Assembly (NCBI GenBank): GCA_052436255.1
Contig: JBQVNP010000011.1
Location: forward strand, 1 to 64,000
Source of the DNA: Pelomonas sp052436255
GTDB lineage: Bacteria; Pseudomonadota; Gammaproteobacteria; Burkholderiales; Burkholderiaceae_C
Reading direction: 5' to 3'
DNA: 64,000 nt
Both the position numbers and the translations under genes were made by a program. Shown here one piece after another: positions 56,716-64,000 of the stretch (its first letter is position 1; every line of letters begins with the position of its first letter). The notes below the pieces were generated by a model. It made no database searches and had not been told where the DNA came from. It worked only from the letters and a program-made list of their open reading frames with translations.

Positions 56716-57279
56716 TCAGTGCGGCTCGGCCAGGTCGCCGAGCAACTGCGTCTTGCGTGCGGCGAGTTCTTCGCCCATCACATCGAGGTCGAGATCGGAC
56801 TTGCGGATCTTGGGGAACATCTCGCCTTCTTCTTCCTTGACGTGGTGGTCGATGTATTCGCCCAGCACCTTCACCTTGGCGTCGAAGTGGGGATCGTCGG
56901 GCGTGGCGGCTTCGATCTGCGCGATCAGGTCCTTGGCGCTGGCATGCTCGACGTCGGCTTCGTCGACAAGGTCTTCGTCCTCGCCGAGCACTTCGCGGGC
57001 GGCCGGATAGAAGAGCTCTTCCTCTACGGTGGCGTGCGCCGTCAGCATGGCGCAGATCTGCAGGGCAAGGGCCTGCTTCTCCTCGACGTCGCCGTCGGCT
57101 TTGGCCAGCTTGTCGTACTCCTTGAAGAGTGCCTTCACGTCCTTGTGGTCCTGCGTCAGCATGTCGACGGCGTCAGGCGCCGACTTGCTCTTGGCGCTGC
57201 CCGAAGTCTTCTTCGCTGCTGATTTGGTGGCGGCGCCCTTGGACGCCTTGGCTGAGGTCTTCGTTGCGGTGGTTGGCAT
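56716..57279 (-). CDS. Hemerythrin-domain protein with basic N-terminal tail
   Basis: A 187-residue protein. Residues 1-40 are a Lys/Ala/Thr/Ser-rich tail (KTSAKASKGAATKSAAKKTS) like histone H1-type proteins. The rest is a four-helix hemerythrin domain with iron ligands in MLTQDHKDVKALF, ATVEEELFYPAAREVL and DHHVKEEEGEMFPKI. Such proteins bind O2, NO or iron. The ATG at 57279 has AGGA upstream; a longer frame is not supported. Confidence 0.82.
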   Translation of the reverse strand: MPTTATKTSAKASKGAATKSAAKKTSGSAKSKSAPDAVDMLTQDHKDVKALFKEYDKLAKADGDVEEKQALALQICAMLTAHATVEEELFYPAAREVLGEDEDLVDEADVEHASAKDLIAQIEAATPDDPHFDAKVKVLGEYIDHHVKEEEGEMFPKIRKSDLDLDVMGEELAARKTQLLGDLAEPH

Positions 57280-57432
57280 GTGATGTCCTACTGGCTGGTG
57301 GCAAAGAAGCGCTTCGCGACGGGATGTCGCTGGCGCGCGAGCCACCGGCATGGGCAAGCCACGTGCCGCGTGCAGCTGGCGCGCTGCCGCGCTGTTTCGC
57401 GGCAGCGCCGCGTGGCGTTTTGACGGCAGGGT

Positions 57433-58014
57433 TTACACGCCGGGGCGTTTGAGCCGCTGCGAGGGCCTGATGTCGGCTTTGAGCACGCGCGCCATTTGCG
57501 TCAGCGCCATGTCGCGCGCCTCATGCGCCTCTGCGGCGACGCAGTCGGGTGGCACCCAGACCGAATAGCCTCTGAGGTAGGCATCCATCGCGCTGAACAG
57601 CACGCAGCTGTCGGCCGCGATGCCGGTCACGATCAAGCGCTTGCAGCGCAGCTGTCCAAGCAGGATGTTCAACGGCGTGCCGTAGAAGGCCGAGTGCCTG
57701 GCCTTGAGCAGCGTGAAGTCCTCGCGCGTCGGCGCCAGCAGCTTGGCCATCTGGCCCGGCACGCCACGCAGGGCGGCGCAATGCTTCCAAAGCTCCTTGA
57801 AATCCGACGTCCACCGCTCGTAGTTGTCGTTGGCATAGACGGTGCGCACGCCCTGCCGGGCGAGCCGGCGGCGCAATGCGGCGGTCTGCCGGGCCGCCTC
57901 CAACGCCGAGGCCGCAATCTCTTGCGCGCCGTCGAAGTCCAACGGATTGATGAAGTCCACCAGCAGCAGGACGGTCTTGCTGGGTTCGAGTTTCTCGGTG
58001 CTGATCTTGCTCAT
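57433..58014 (-). CDS. Isochorismatase-family cysteine hydrolase
   Basis: A 193-residue hydrolase with the Asp-Lys-Cys triad: D20 (LLLVDFINPLDF), K104 (TLLKARHSAF) and C137 (GIAADSCVLFSAMDAYLRGY), preceded by the usual cis-peptide GIAADS. Substrate is unknown; relatives hydrolyse nicotinamide, isochorismate or carbamoyl compounds. It diverges from the desulfurase fusion. The start MSKISTEK was chosen; an ATG ten codons upstream is possible. Confidence 0.78.
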   Translation of the reverse strand: MSKISTEKLEPSKTVLLLVDFINPLDFDGAQEIAASALEAARQTAALRRRLARQGVRTVYANDNYERWTSDFKELWKHCAALRGVPGQMAKLLAPTREDFTLLKARHSAFYGTPLNILLGQLRCKRLIVTGIAADSCVLFSAMDAYLRGYSVWVPPDCVAAEAHEARDMALTQMARVLKADIRPSQRLKRPGV

Positions 58015-58092
58015 GGCGATTGCGGTTGCGATGGCAAACCGCATGCCACAACGGCATGCCGTGCGCTCGAGTGCAGGCCTAACATTCGACCG

Positions 58093-60339
58093 ATGGAAAT
58101 CTATCTCGACGCGAACGCCACCACGCCCGTGCTGCCCCAGGCCCGCGAGGCGGCGATGGCAGCGATGGCCGAAGACTTCGGCAACCCCAGCAGCATCCAC
58201 AGCACCGGCCTGAAGGCGCGCGCGCTGATGGACGCCGTGCGTGCCCGGGCGCGGCGCGTGCTGGGCGCGGGCTGCGGCCGGCTGCTGTTCCTGAGCGGCG
58301 CGACCGAAGGCATCCAGACCGCCGTGCTGTCGGCGCTCGGCGCGCTTCGCGAAGCCGCAGTGAAGCCCGAACTGCTGCTCTACGGCGCCACCGAGCACAA
58401 GGCCGTGCCCGAGGCCATCAGGCACTGGAACGCACTGCTCGGCCTGAACCTGCCGGCCCTGGCCATTCCAGTCGGCCGCGATGGCCGCCATGACCTGACC
58501 TGGCTGCGCGAGCACGCGCCGCGCGCCGGCCTCGTCTGCACCATGGCCGCGAACAACGAGACCGGCGTCATCAGCGACCTCGACGGCATCGAGGCCGCGC
58601 TGGCCGGCAGCGCCGCGCTGTGGATGGTGGACGGCGTGCAGGCCCTGGGCAAGCTGCCGCTGCGGCTGGCCGAGCGCCGTATCGACTACGCACCGTTCTC
58701 CGGCCACAAGCTCTATGCGCCCAAGGGCATCGGCCTGCTCTATGTGCGCGACGGTGCGCCGTTCACGCCGCTGCTGGCCGGCGGTGGCCAGGAGGGCGCC
58801 CTGCGCTCGGGTACCGAGAACATGTCGGGCATCGCCGCCCTCGGCGCCGTGCTGGCAGCGCTGGAGGACGGCAGGTCATTTCGTGACTACGCGACGCTGC
58901 TCGCCTACCGCGACCGCCTGACCGAAGCGCTGCAGCAGGCCTTCCCCGGCCTCGTCTTCAATGCACCCCCTGAGCATTGCCTGCCAACGACGTTGAACTT
59001 TGCCGTGCCGGGCATCACCTCCAAGCTGCTGCTGGACCTGTTCGACGCCGCCGAGCTGCGCGTCAGCGGCGGTTCGGCCTGCAGCGCGGCCAAGGCGCAG
59101 CCCAGCTATGTGCTCGAAGCCATGGGCCTGCCCGCCTGGCAGACCGCCTCGGCGGTGCGACTTTCCTTTGGCCCGGTCGACGACGCTGCCTTCGTCGCCG
59201 AGGCCTGCGCGCGTATCCGCATCTGCGGCGAGTCGCTGCGCGAAAGCTGCCTGGACCCCAAGGCCCCAGGGCAGGCGCTGCCGGCCGACGGGTTGACCCG
59301 CTTCGTCATCGACGGTGCCTGCTGTTATCTGCTGGCCGACGCCGCCAGCCGGCGCGCCGTCGTCATCGACCCGTTGCCCGAGCTGACGCAGCGACTGGCC
59401 CAATGGATGAGCTGCCAGGGCTACGCACTCTCTGCCGTGCTGGACACCCACAGCCATGGTGACCACGCCTCGTCCGCGCCCGAACTGCTGGCCGCCGTGC
59501 AGCAGCCGCGCGGCGATGTCGATGCGCTGGGCTGGCCGCGCGGCGCGGAAGCGATCACGCTGGGTGCCTCGCGCTTGACCCGCCTGGCCGTCCCCGGCCA
59601 TACCGAGGACTCGACCACCTATCTGCTGCGCGACGCAGGCGAGCTGCGCCTGGCCTTTGTCGGCGACACCGTCATGCCCGGCGCCCTGGGGCGCAGCGAC
59701 TTCGAGCAGAGCGCGCCGCTGCAGTACGGCGCGTCGCTGGCCCGCCTGGAGCAGGCCGTCGGCCCGCACACGCTGCTGCTGCCTGGCCATGACTACGACG
59801 ACCGTTTTGCCAGCACCCTGGCGGTCGAATGTGCCGCCCAGCCGCTGCTGGCCGACGTGCTCAGCGGTCGCATTGATGCAGCCGGTTTTGCCGCGGCCAA
59901 GGCGCAGCTGGAACAGGGCCTAGCCTTGACGCCGTACCAGACCGTGGCCTGCGGCGCGCGGGTCGACAGCGGCTGCGCGCTGATGTCGACCGAAGTCAGC
60001 CTGGACGACCTGCAAGCATCGCTGGCCCGCCACCCCGGCTTGCTGCTGGTGGACGTGCGCGAACCCTATGAGCAGCGACTTGGGCAGGCGCCCGAACTTG
60101 GCACCGCCGTCCAGCGCGAGGCCGTGCCACTGTCCGGCCTGCCCAATGCGTTGACGCGCTGGCTGGCCTTGCCGGCTGAGACACCCGTCGTCTTCTTCTG
60201 CCGCAGCGGCAACCGCAGCGTCCAGGCCGCGCGGGCATTGCGCCGGCTCGGCCATGAGCAGGCCTGGAGCCTCGGCGGCGGCCTGGCGCTCTGGCCGCGG
60301 GCTCTGGTCGGCACGGCCGATGCAGCCTTGGCGATCTAA
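58093..60339 (+). CDS. Cysteine desulfurase - MBL-fold dioxygenase-like - rhodanese fusion
   Basis: A 748-residue three-domain protein. Residues 1-385 are a NifS/IscS-type cysteine desulfurase: PLP lysine K206 (FSGHKLYAP) and catalytic C330 (SGGSACSAAK). Residues 400-620 are a metallo-beta-lactamase domain of persulfide-dioxygenase style: H453/H455/D457/H458 (THSHGDH), H503 (PGHTED), D525 (FVGDTVMPGALGRSDF), H566. Residues 635-748 are a rhodanese with C703 (FFCRSGNRS). Together they could liberate sulfane sulfur from cysteine, pass it as persulfide and oxidise it to sulfite. The pathway is inferred; each domain's residues are visible. Confidence 0.85.
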   Translation: MEIYLDANATTPVLPQAREAAMAAMAEDFGNPSSIHSTGLKARALMDAVRARARRVLGAGCGRLLFLSGATEGIQTAVLSALGALREAAVKPELLLYGATEHKAVPEAIRHWNALLGLNLPALAIPVGRDGRHDLTWLREHAPRAGLVCTMAANNETGVISDLDGIEAALAGSAALWMVDGVQALGKLPLRLAERRIDYAPFSGHKLYAPKGIGLLYVRDGAPFTPLLAGGGQEGALRSGTENMSGIAALGAVLAALEDGRSFRDYATLLAYRDRLTEALQQAFPGLVFNAPPEHCLPTTLNFAVPGITSKLLLDLFDAAELRVSGGSACSAAKAQPSYVLEAMGLPAWQTASAVRLSFGPVDDAAFVAEACARIRICGESLRESCLDPKAPGQALPADGLTRFVIDGACCYLLADAASRRAVVIDPLPELTQRLAQWMSCQGYALSAVLDTHSHGDHASSAPELLAAVQQPRGDVDALGWPRGAEAITLGASRLTRLAVPGHTEDSTTYLLRDAGELRLAFVGDTVMPGALGRSDFEQSAPLQYGASLARLEQAVGPHTLLLPGHDYDDRFASTLAVECAAQPLLADVLSGRIDAAGFAAAKAQLEQGLALTPYQTVACGARVDSGCALMSTEVSLDDLQASLARHPGLLLVDVREPYEQRLGQAPELGTAVQREAVPLSGLPNALTRWLALPAETPVVFFCRSGNRSVQAARALRRLGHEQAWSLGGGLALWPRALVGTADAALAI

Positions 60340-61418
60340 AGGCTGTCGGCGACCCGTTCGGCCAGAGCCAGCGAGGCGGTCAGCCCGGGCGACTCGATGC
60401 CGAACAGGTTGACCAGCCCCGGTGTGGCGCAGTCGATGCGGAAGTCCGCCGCCGCCTCGCCCGGGCCGCTCAGCTTGGGCCGGATGCCGCTGTAGGCCGG
60501 CTGCAGTGCACCGGCGGGCAGCCCCGGCCAGTAGCCGCGCACCTCGGCCTCGAAAGCAGCACCAAGGGCCGGATCGACGGCATAGTCGAGCGCCGCCGGG
60601 TCGGTGTCTGGCAGCCATTGCACGTCCGGCCCGAAGCGCGCCTGACCGCCGAGGTCCAGCGTCAGGTGCACGCCCAGGCCGCCGTCCACGGGCAGCGGAT
60701 AGATCAGGCGCTTGAACGGCGCCCGGCCGGCCAGTGAGAAATAGTGGCCGCGCGCGAAGCACAGCCGCGGTGCCGGCGTGCCGAGCGACGCTGCCACACG
60801 CACGGCAAACAATCCGGCCGCGTTGACGACGCAGCGCGCACCCAGCTCAAAGTCCGCACCGACGCGCAGCCGCCAGCCGTTGCCGTCTCGCGCGCCGCCG
60901 GTGACCGGGCTGGCCAGTGCCAGCACCGCGCCGGCGGCCTCGGCATCGCCCAGCAGCGCCGTCAGCAGCCCATGGCTGTCGACGATGCCGCTGGACGGCG
61001 ACAACAAGGCGCCGACGGCCTGCAGCGCGGGCTCCAGCGCCAGCGCCTCGGCCCGGCTCAACAGGCGCAGGTCATCGACACCATGGGCCGCGCCGGCGGC
61101 CGCCAGCTGCGCCAGTCGCGGCAGGTCCTCGCTGCGCGTCGCCACGACGAGCTTGCCGCAGCGACGATGCGCAATGCCGCGCGCGGCGCAGTAGTCGTAG
61201 AGCAGCGCCTTGCCGCGCACGCACAGCTGCGCCTTCAGGCTGCCTGTCGGGTAGTAGAGCCCGGCGTGGATGACCTCGCTGTTGCGCGAGGAGATGCCGG
61301 TACCGATGGCGCTGCCGGCCTCGATGATGACGACCTCACGGCCGCGCAAGGCCAGCTCGCGCGCGACGGCAAGGCCGACGACGCCGGCACCGATGACTGC
61401 GGTATCCACATGGTCCAT
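60336..61418 (-). CDS. FAD-dependent oxidoreductase (L-2-hydroxyglutarate oxidase-like)
   Basis: A 360-residue DAO-family flavoprotein. The Rossmann motif DTAVIGAGVVGLAVARELAL sits at the N-terminus. SSRNSEVIHAGLYYPTGSLK is characteristic of L-2-hydroxyglutarate dehydrogenase/oxidase relatives; RGHYFSLAGRAPFKRLIYPL and GIESPGLTASLALAERV complete the fold. It converges with the fusion gene, overlapping by 4 bp. The ATG at 61418 was chosen; the longer frame before it is not family-like. Confidence 0.82.
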   Translation of the reverse strand: MDHVDTAVIGAGVVGLAVARELALRGREVVIIEAGSAIGTGISSRNSEVIHAGLYYPTGSLKAQLCVRGKALLYDYCAARGIAHRRCGKLVVATRSEDLPRLAQLAAAGAAHGVDDLRLLSRAEALALEPALQAVGALLSPSSGIVDSHGLLTALLGDAEAAGAVLALASPVTGGARDGNGWRLRVGADFELGARCVVNAAGLFAVRVAASLGTPAPRLCFARGHYFSLAGRAPFKRLIYPLPVDGGLGVHLTLDLGGQARFGPDVQWLPDTDPAALDYAVDPALGAAFEAEVRGYWPGLPAGALQPAYSGIRPKLSGPGEAAADFRIDCATPGLVNLFGIESPGLTASLALAERVADSL

Positions 61419-61573
61419 CACGAGAGTTTGCCTGCCTAAAATGCGCACGCGCCACGGGCTGTTGCCGCGGCGCCGTTCCTGCCGAGGGGTGCTGCGACGG
61501 AGGCCACGATGCCTCCGCCACGCTGGGTGGTGACGACCGGACAAGGGCGCCCTCTGTGAAGAAGAGGCTCCCC

Positions 61574-62770
61574 ATGCCGTCGCCGTCCCCATCGATACGC
61601 ACCATCCTGCCCTTGGCCATCGTCACGGGCGTCAGCATGGCCGCGCTGGATCTCTATCTGCCCGCCGTGCCGGCCCTGCAATCGGGCCTGGGCATCAGCG
61701 TGCCCATGGCGCAGGCGACCGTGGCCGTCTACCTCGCCGGCCTGGCCGCTGCCCAGCTGCTGTGGGGCGAGCTGCTGAACCGCCTGGGCCCACGCCGCTG
61801 TATGGAGGTGGGCCTGGCGCTGCTTGCCATCACCAGCCTGGGCTGTGCGCTGGCGCCCAATATCGAGACGCTGCTGGTGCTGCGCCTGCTGCAGGGCGTG
61901 GCGGCCGGGGCGGCCACCATCGTGTCGCCCAGCGTCGTGCGCGCCACGCTGGCGGATGTCGACGTGGTGCGCGGTATCGCGGCCATCTCCATGGTTGAAG
62001 CCATCGTGCCGGCAGCTGCACCGGTGCTCGGCGCGCTGCTGCTGCGTGTGACGGACTGGCGTGGCACCTTCTGGGTGTTGATGGGCCTGTCGCTGCTCGT
62101 GCTGCCCTGGGTCGTCAAAATCGCGCCGCGCCGGCTGCCGGGGCTGGACATGGCCCACCACGCCAGCTATTTGGACATTGCGCGCAACCCACGCTTCCTG
62201 CGCCTGGCGCTGTCGCATGCGCTGTGCATCGGGGCGCTGCTCACCTTCCTGGCCAGCTCGCCGCAGCTGCTTCAGCACACGTTGGGCCTGGGCTCCGAGT
62301 CCTTTGCGATGCAGCAGGTCGTCGGCGTCGGCGCCTTCATGTTGTTCGCCACGCAGTCGGGCCGGCTGGCCGCCAAGCTGGGCCATGCCCGCCTGGTGTG
62401 GCTGGGCAATGCCGTGCAGTTGGCGGCGTGTTCGCTCGCCCTGGTCGCCGCGCTGGTGTGGGGCGCTCTGCCCTATGCGGCGCTGCTGGCCTACTGGTTC
62501 TGCTTCTGCGGCGCACTGGCCATTCGCGGGCCGGCGACCTTCGGCGACGCGCTGGCCGTGCCGCCCGCGCAGATGGGCCGGGCCACGGCCATGCTGGTCC
62601 TGGCGCTGCTGGCCGCGGGCGCTGTGGGTACGCAGGTCGTTGCACCTTTCATGGGCCGGGCCGACAGCACCGTGCCGCTTTTTTGCAGCGTGCTGTTGAT
62701 GCTGCTGGCCAGCGCGGCGCTGGTGTGCCGCTATCCGGTGGCGCCGCCCGCTGCCGTGGCTGCCGGCTGA
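61574..62770 (+). CDS. MFS multidrug efflux transporter (Bcr/CflA-like)
   Basis: A 398-residue inner-membrane transporter with about 12 hydrophobic helices. The N-terminal SMAALDLYLPAVPALQSGLG and QATVAVYLAGLAAAQLLWGE, and LNRLGPRRCMEVGLALLAIT with the loop-2 signature, match the Bcr/CflA drug-resistance group. Substrate cannot be read. The ATG at 61574 has AGAGG upstream and was preferred to GTG 61556. Confidence 0.85.
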   Translation: MPSPSPSIRTILPLAIVTGVSMAALDLYLPAVPALQSGLGISVPMAQATVAVYLAGLAAAQLLWGELLNRLGPRRCMEVGLALLAITSLGCALAPNIETLLVLRLLQGVAAGAATIVSPSVVRATLADVDVVRGIAAISMVEAIVPAAAPVLGALLLRVTDWRGTFWVLMGLSLLVLPWVVKIAPRRLPGLDMAHHASYLDIARNPRFLRLALSHALCIGALLTFLASSPQLLQHTLGLGSESFAMQQVVGVGAFMLFATQSGRLAAKLGHARLVWLGNAVQLAACSLALVAALVWGALPYAALLAYWFCFCGALAIRGPATFGDALAVPPAQMGRATAMLVLALLAAGAVGTQVVAPFMGRADSTVPLFCSVLLMLLASAALVCRYPVAPPAAVAAG

Positions 62771-62785
62771 CGCCGAGGCCGCCGT

Positions 62786-64000
62786 TCAGGCGGTGATCGG
62801 TTCGGTGCGCGCCAGCAGCCAGGCCAGCGCCGGGCCACTCACCAGCGGCTGCAGCCGCTCGCGCACCGTCGCGTGATAGCCGTTCAGCCACCCGATCTCG
62901 TCGGCGCGCATCAGGCCCAGGTCGATGCAGCGGGTGTCGATGGGGCAAAGCGTCAGCGTCTCGAACGCCAGCATCTCGCCGAAGGCATTGTTCTCCGGCG
63001 TGGCGACGGCCACGTTCATGACAAGGTTCTCGATGCGCACGCCCCACTGCCCCGGCCGGTACAGGCCGGGCTCGATGGAGGTGATCATGCCGGGCTCCAT
63101 GGCCATCTGCGGCTCGGGGATGGCCTTGCTGATGCTCTGCGGGCCTTCGTGCACGTTCAGGAAGTAGCCCACGCCGTGGCCGGTGCCGTGGCCGTAGTCC
63201 AGGCCGTGCTCCCACAGCGGCGCGCGGGCGATGGCATCCAGCATGGGGCTGAGCGTGCCGCGCGGGAAGCGGGTGCGCGACAGCGCCAGCGTGCCCTTGA
63301 GCACCAGCGTGTAGTCGCGCTTTTGCGCGGCGCTGACGGTGCCGATCGGCCAGACCCGCGTGATGTCGGTCGTGCCGCCGAGGTACTGGCCGCCGGAGTC
63401 GATCAGCAGCAGGCCGTCGCCCTCGATCTGCGCGAAGGATTCGGGCGTGGCGTGGTAATGGGGCAGGGCGCCATTGGCCATCCAGCCGGCGATTGTTGAA
63501 AAGCTCGGCCCGATGAAGTTCTTGCGCTTCCTGCGCGCGGCACTGAGCTGGGTGTCCACATCCAGCTCGCTCCAGCGCTCGCCGCGCGCCAGCGACGCCT
63601 CGAACTCTGCGTAGAACTCGCACATGGCCGCGCCGTCCTCGGCCATCGCCTCGCGGATGAAGACCGCTTCGGCGGCGGTCTTGCGGCTCTTCAGCAGCGT
63701 GCTCGGGTTGATCTGCTCGACGACGGCCACGCCCGCCGGCACGGCCTCACGCAGGCCCAGCGTCACGCGGCGCGGGTCGACCAGCAGCTTGGCGCTGGCA
63801 GGCAGCGTGGCCAGCGCCTCGGCGGCCTGGTCATAGCGCGCGAGCTGGATGCCATCGGCCGCCAGCCGCGCCGCCACGTCGGCGGGCACCTTGTCGTCGC
63901 CGATGAAGAGGCGGCCACCCACCGCATCCAGCAGCAGGTGGGCGATGAAGACGGGGTTGCACACCACGTCGGCACCGCGCAGGTTCAGCAGCCAGGCCAC
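62786..64000 (-). CDS. Aminopeptidase P family protein (5' end cut by window)
   Basis: An M24B metallopeptidase removing N-terminal residues before proline; 404 residues are visible and the N-terminal domain lies outside the window. The five metal ligands are present: D and D in LLLIDSGGQYLGGTTDITR, H in GHGTGHGVGYF, E in MITSIEPGLY and E in GVRIENLVMN. The catalytic domain is complete, with substrate histidines in LPHYHAT and NVHEGPQ. Confidence 0.9.
   Translation of the reverse strand: MAWLLNLRGADVVCNPVFIAHLLLDAVGGRLFIGDDKVPADVAARLAADGIQLARYDQAAEALATLPASAKLLVDPRRVTLGLREAVPAGVAVVEQINPSTLLKSRKTAAEAVFIREAMAEDGAAMCEFYAEFEASLARGERWSELDVDTQLSAARRKRKNFIGPSFSTIAGWMANGALPHYHATPESFAQIEGDGLLLIDSGGQYLGGTTDITRVWPIGTVSAAQKRDYTLVLKGTLALSRTRFPRGTLSPMLDAIARAPLWEHGLDYGHGTGHGVGYFLNVHEGPQSISKAIPEPQMAMEPGMITSIEPGLYRPGQWGVRIENLVMNVAVATPENNAFGEMLAFETLTLCPIDTRCIDLGLMRADEIGWLNGYHATVRERLQPLVSGPALAWLLARTEPITA

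Overview
The window is high-GC DNA from a betaproteobacterium, most likely a Burkholderiales relative of Rubrivivax, Leptothrix or Roseateles. This rests on the proteins and on the gene order HU - tRNA-Val - (prophage) - ppiD. Chromosomal genes occupy both ends (about 1-1624 and 54489-64000). Between them lies a complete-looking prophage of about 52.9 kb, bounded by a perfect 52-bp direct repeat: the 3' part of tRNA-Val at 1573-1624 (attL) and its copy at 54437-54488 (attR). The integrase starts about 170 bp inside attL.

Phage left arm (about 1.8-14.2 kb): a tyrosine integrase and an excisionase-like HTH protein are followed by a long, tightly overlapping leftward operon driven from a pL-like promoter near 14160-14189. 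It encodes lambda Bet-type annealing protein, a YqaJ exonuclease with a long extra C-terminal region, a DNA sliding-clamp-like protein, a Thg1-like protein (3'-5' nucleotide-adding tRNA enzyme), and many small proteins, several below 60 residues. A divergent 57-residue ribbon-helix-helix-like protein sits at 5475 behind a duplicated 20-bp motif.

Control region (14.1-18.2 kb): a CI-like repressor is translationally coupled to an 84-residue protein and a secreted protein, ending at a terminator. Opposite are a Cro/YdaS-like protein that looks leaderless, a Rha/KilAC antirepressor and a CII-like activator. A 15-bp palindrome (TAAGGCG-N-CGCCTTA) occurs in both pR and pL. The rightward early/middle genes (18.2-27.8 kb) include a helicase-methyltransferase fusion, a DUF1376 replication-type protein, NinB, NinG and NinX homologues, and a zinc-finger protein that may be the Q antiterminator. 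A structured non-coding stretch with a phage tRNA-Met follows.

Late region (29-54.3 kb): an HK97-type siphovirus set runs HNH, terS, terL, portal, ClpP-like protease, capsid, connectors, tail tube, a -1 frameshifted tail-assembly chaperone pair, a 1,874-residue tape measure, short tail-end proteins, holin, SAR-type endolysin and nested Rz/Rz1. A beta-helix tailspike, an antisense ribbon-helix-helix-like micro-gene and a second tyrosine recombinase resembling lambda Int are inserted inside the head module, with terminator-like hairpins around the tailspike. This is the most unusual part of the window. The last phage gene carries a LexA-type box directly before its start codon.

Host right flank: ppiD, tRNA-His, a hemerythrin protein, a cysteine hydrolase, a three-domain cysteine desulfurase / metallo-beta-lactamase / rhodanese fusion, an FAD oxidoreductase, an MFS drug-efflux protein and a truncated aminopeptidase P. 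All functional statements come from reading motifs and gene order; no database search was run.
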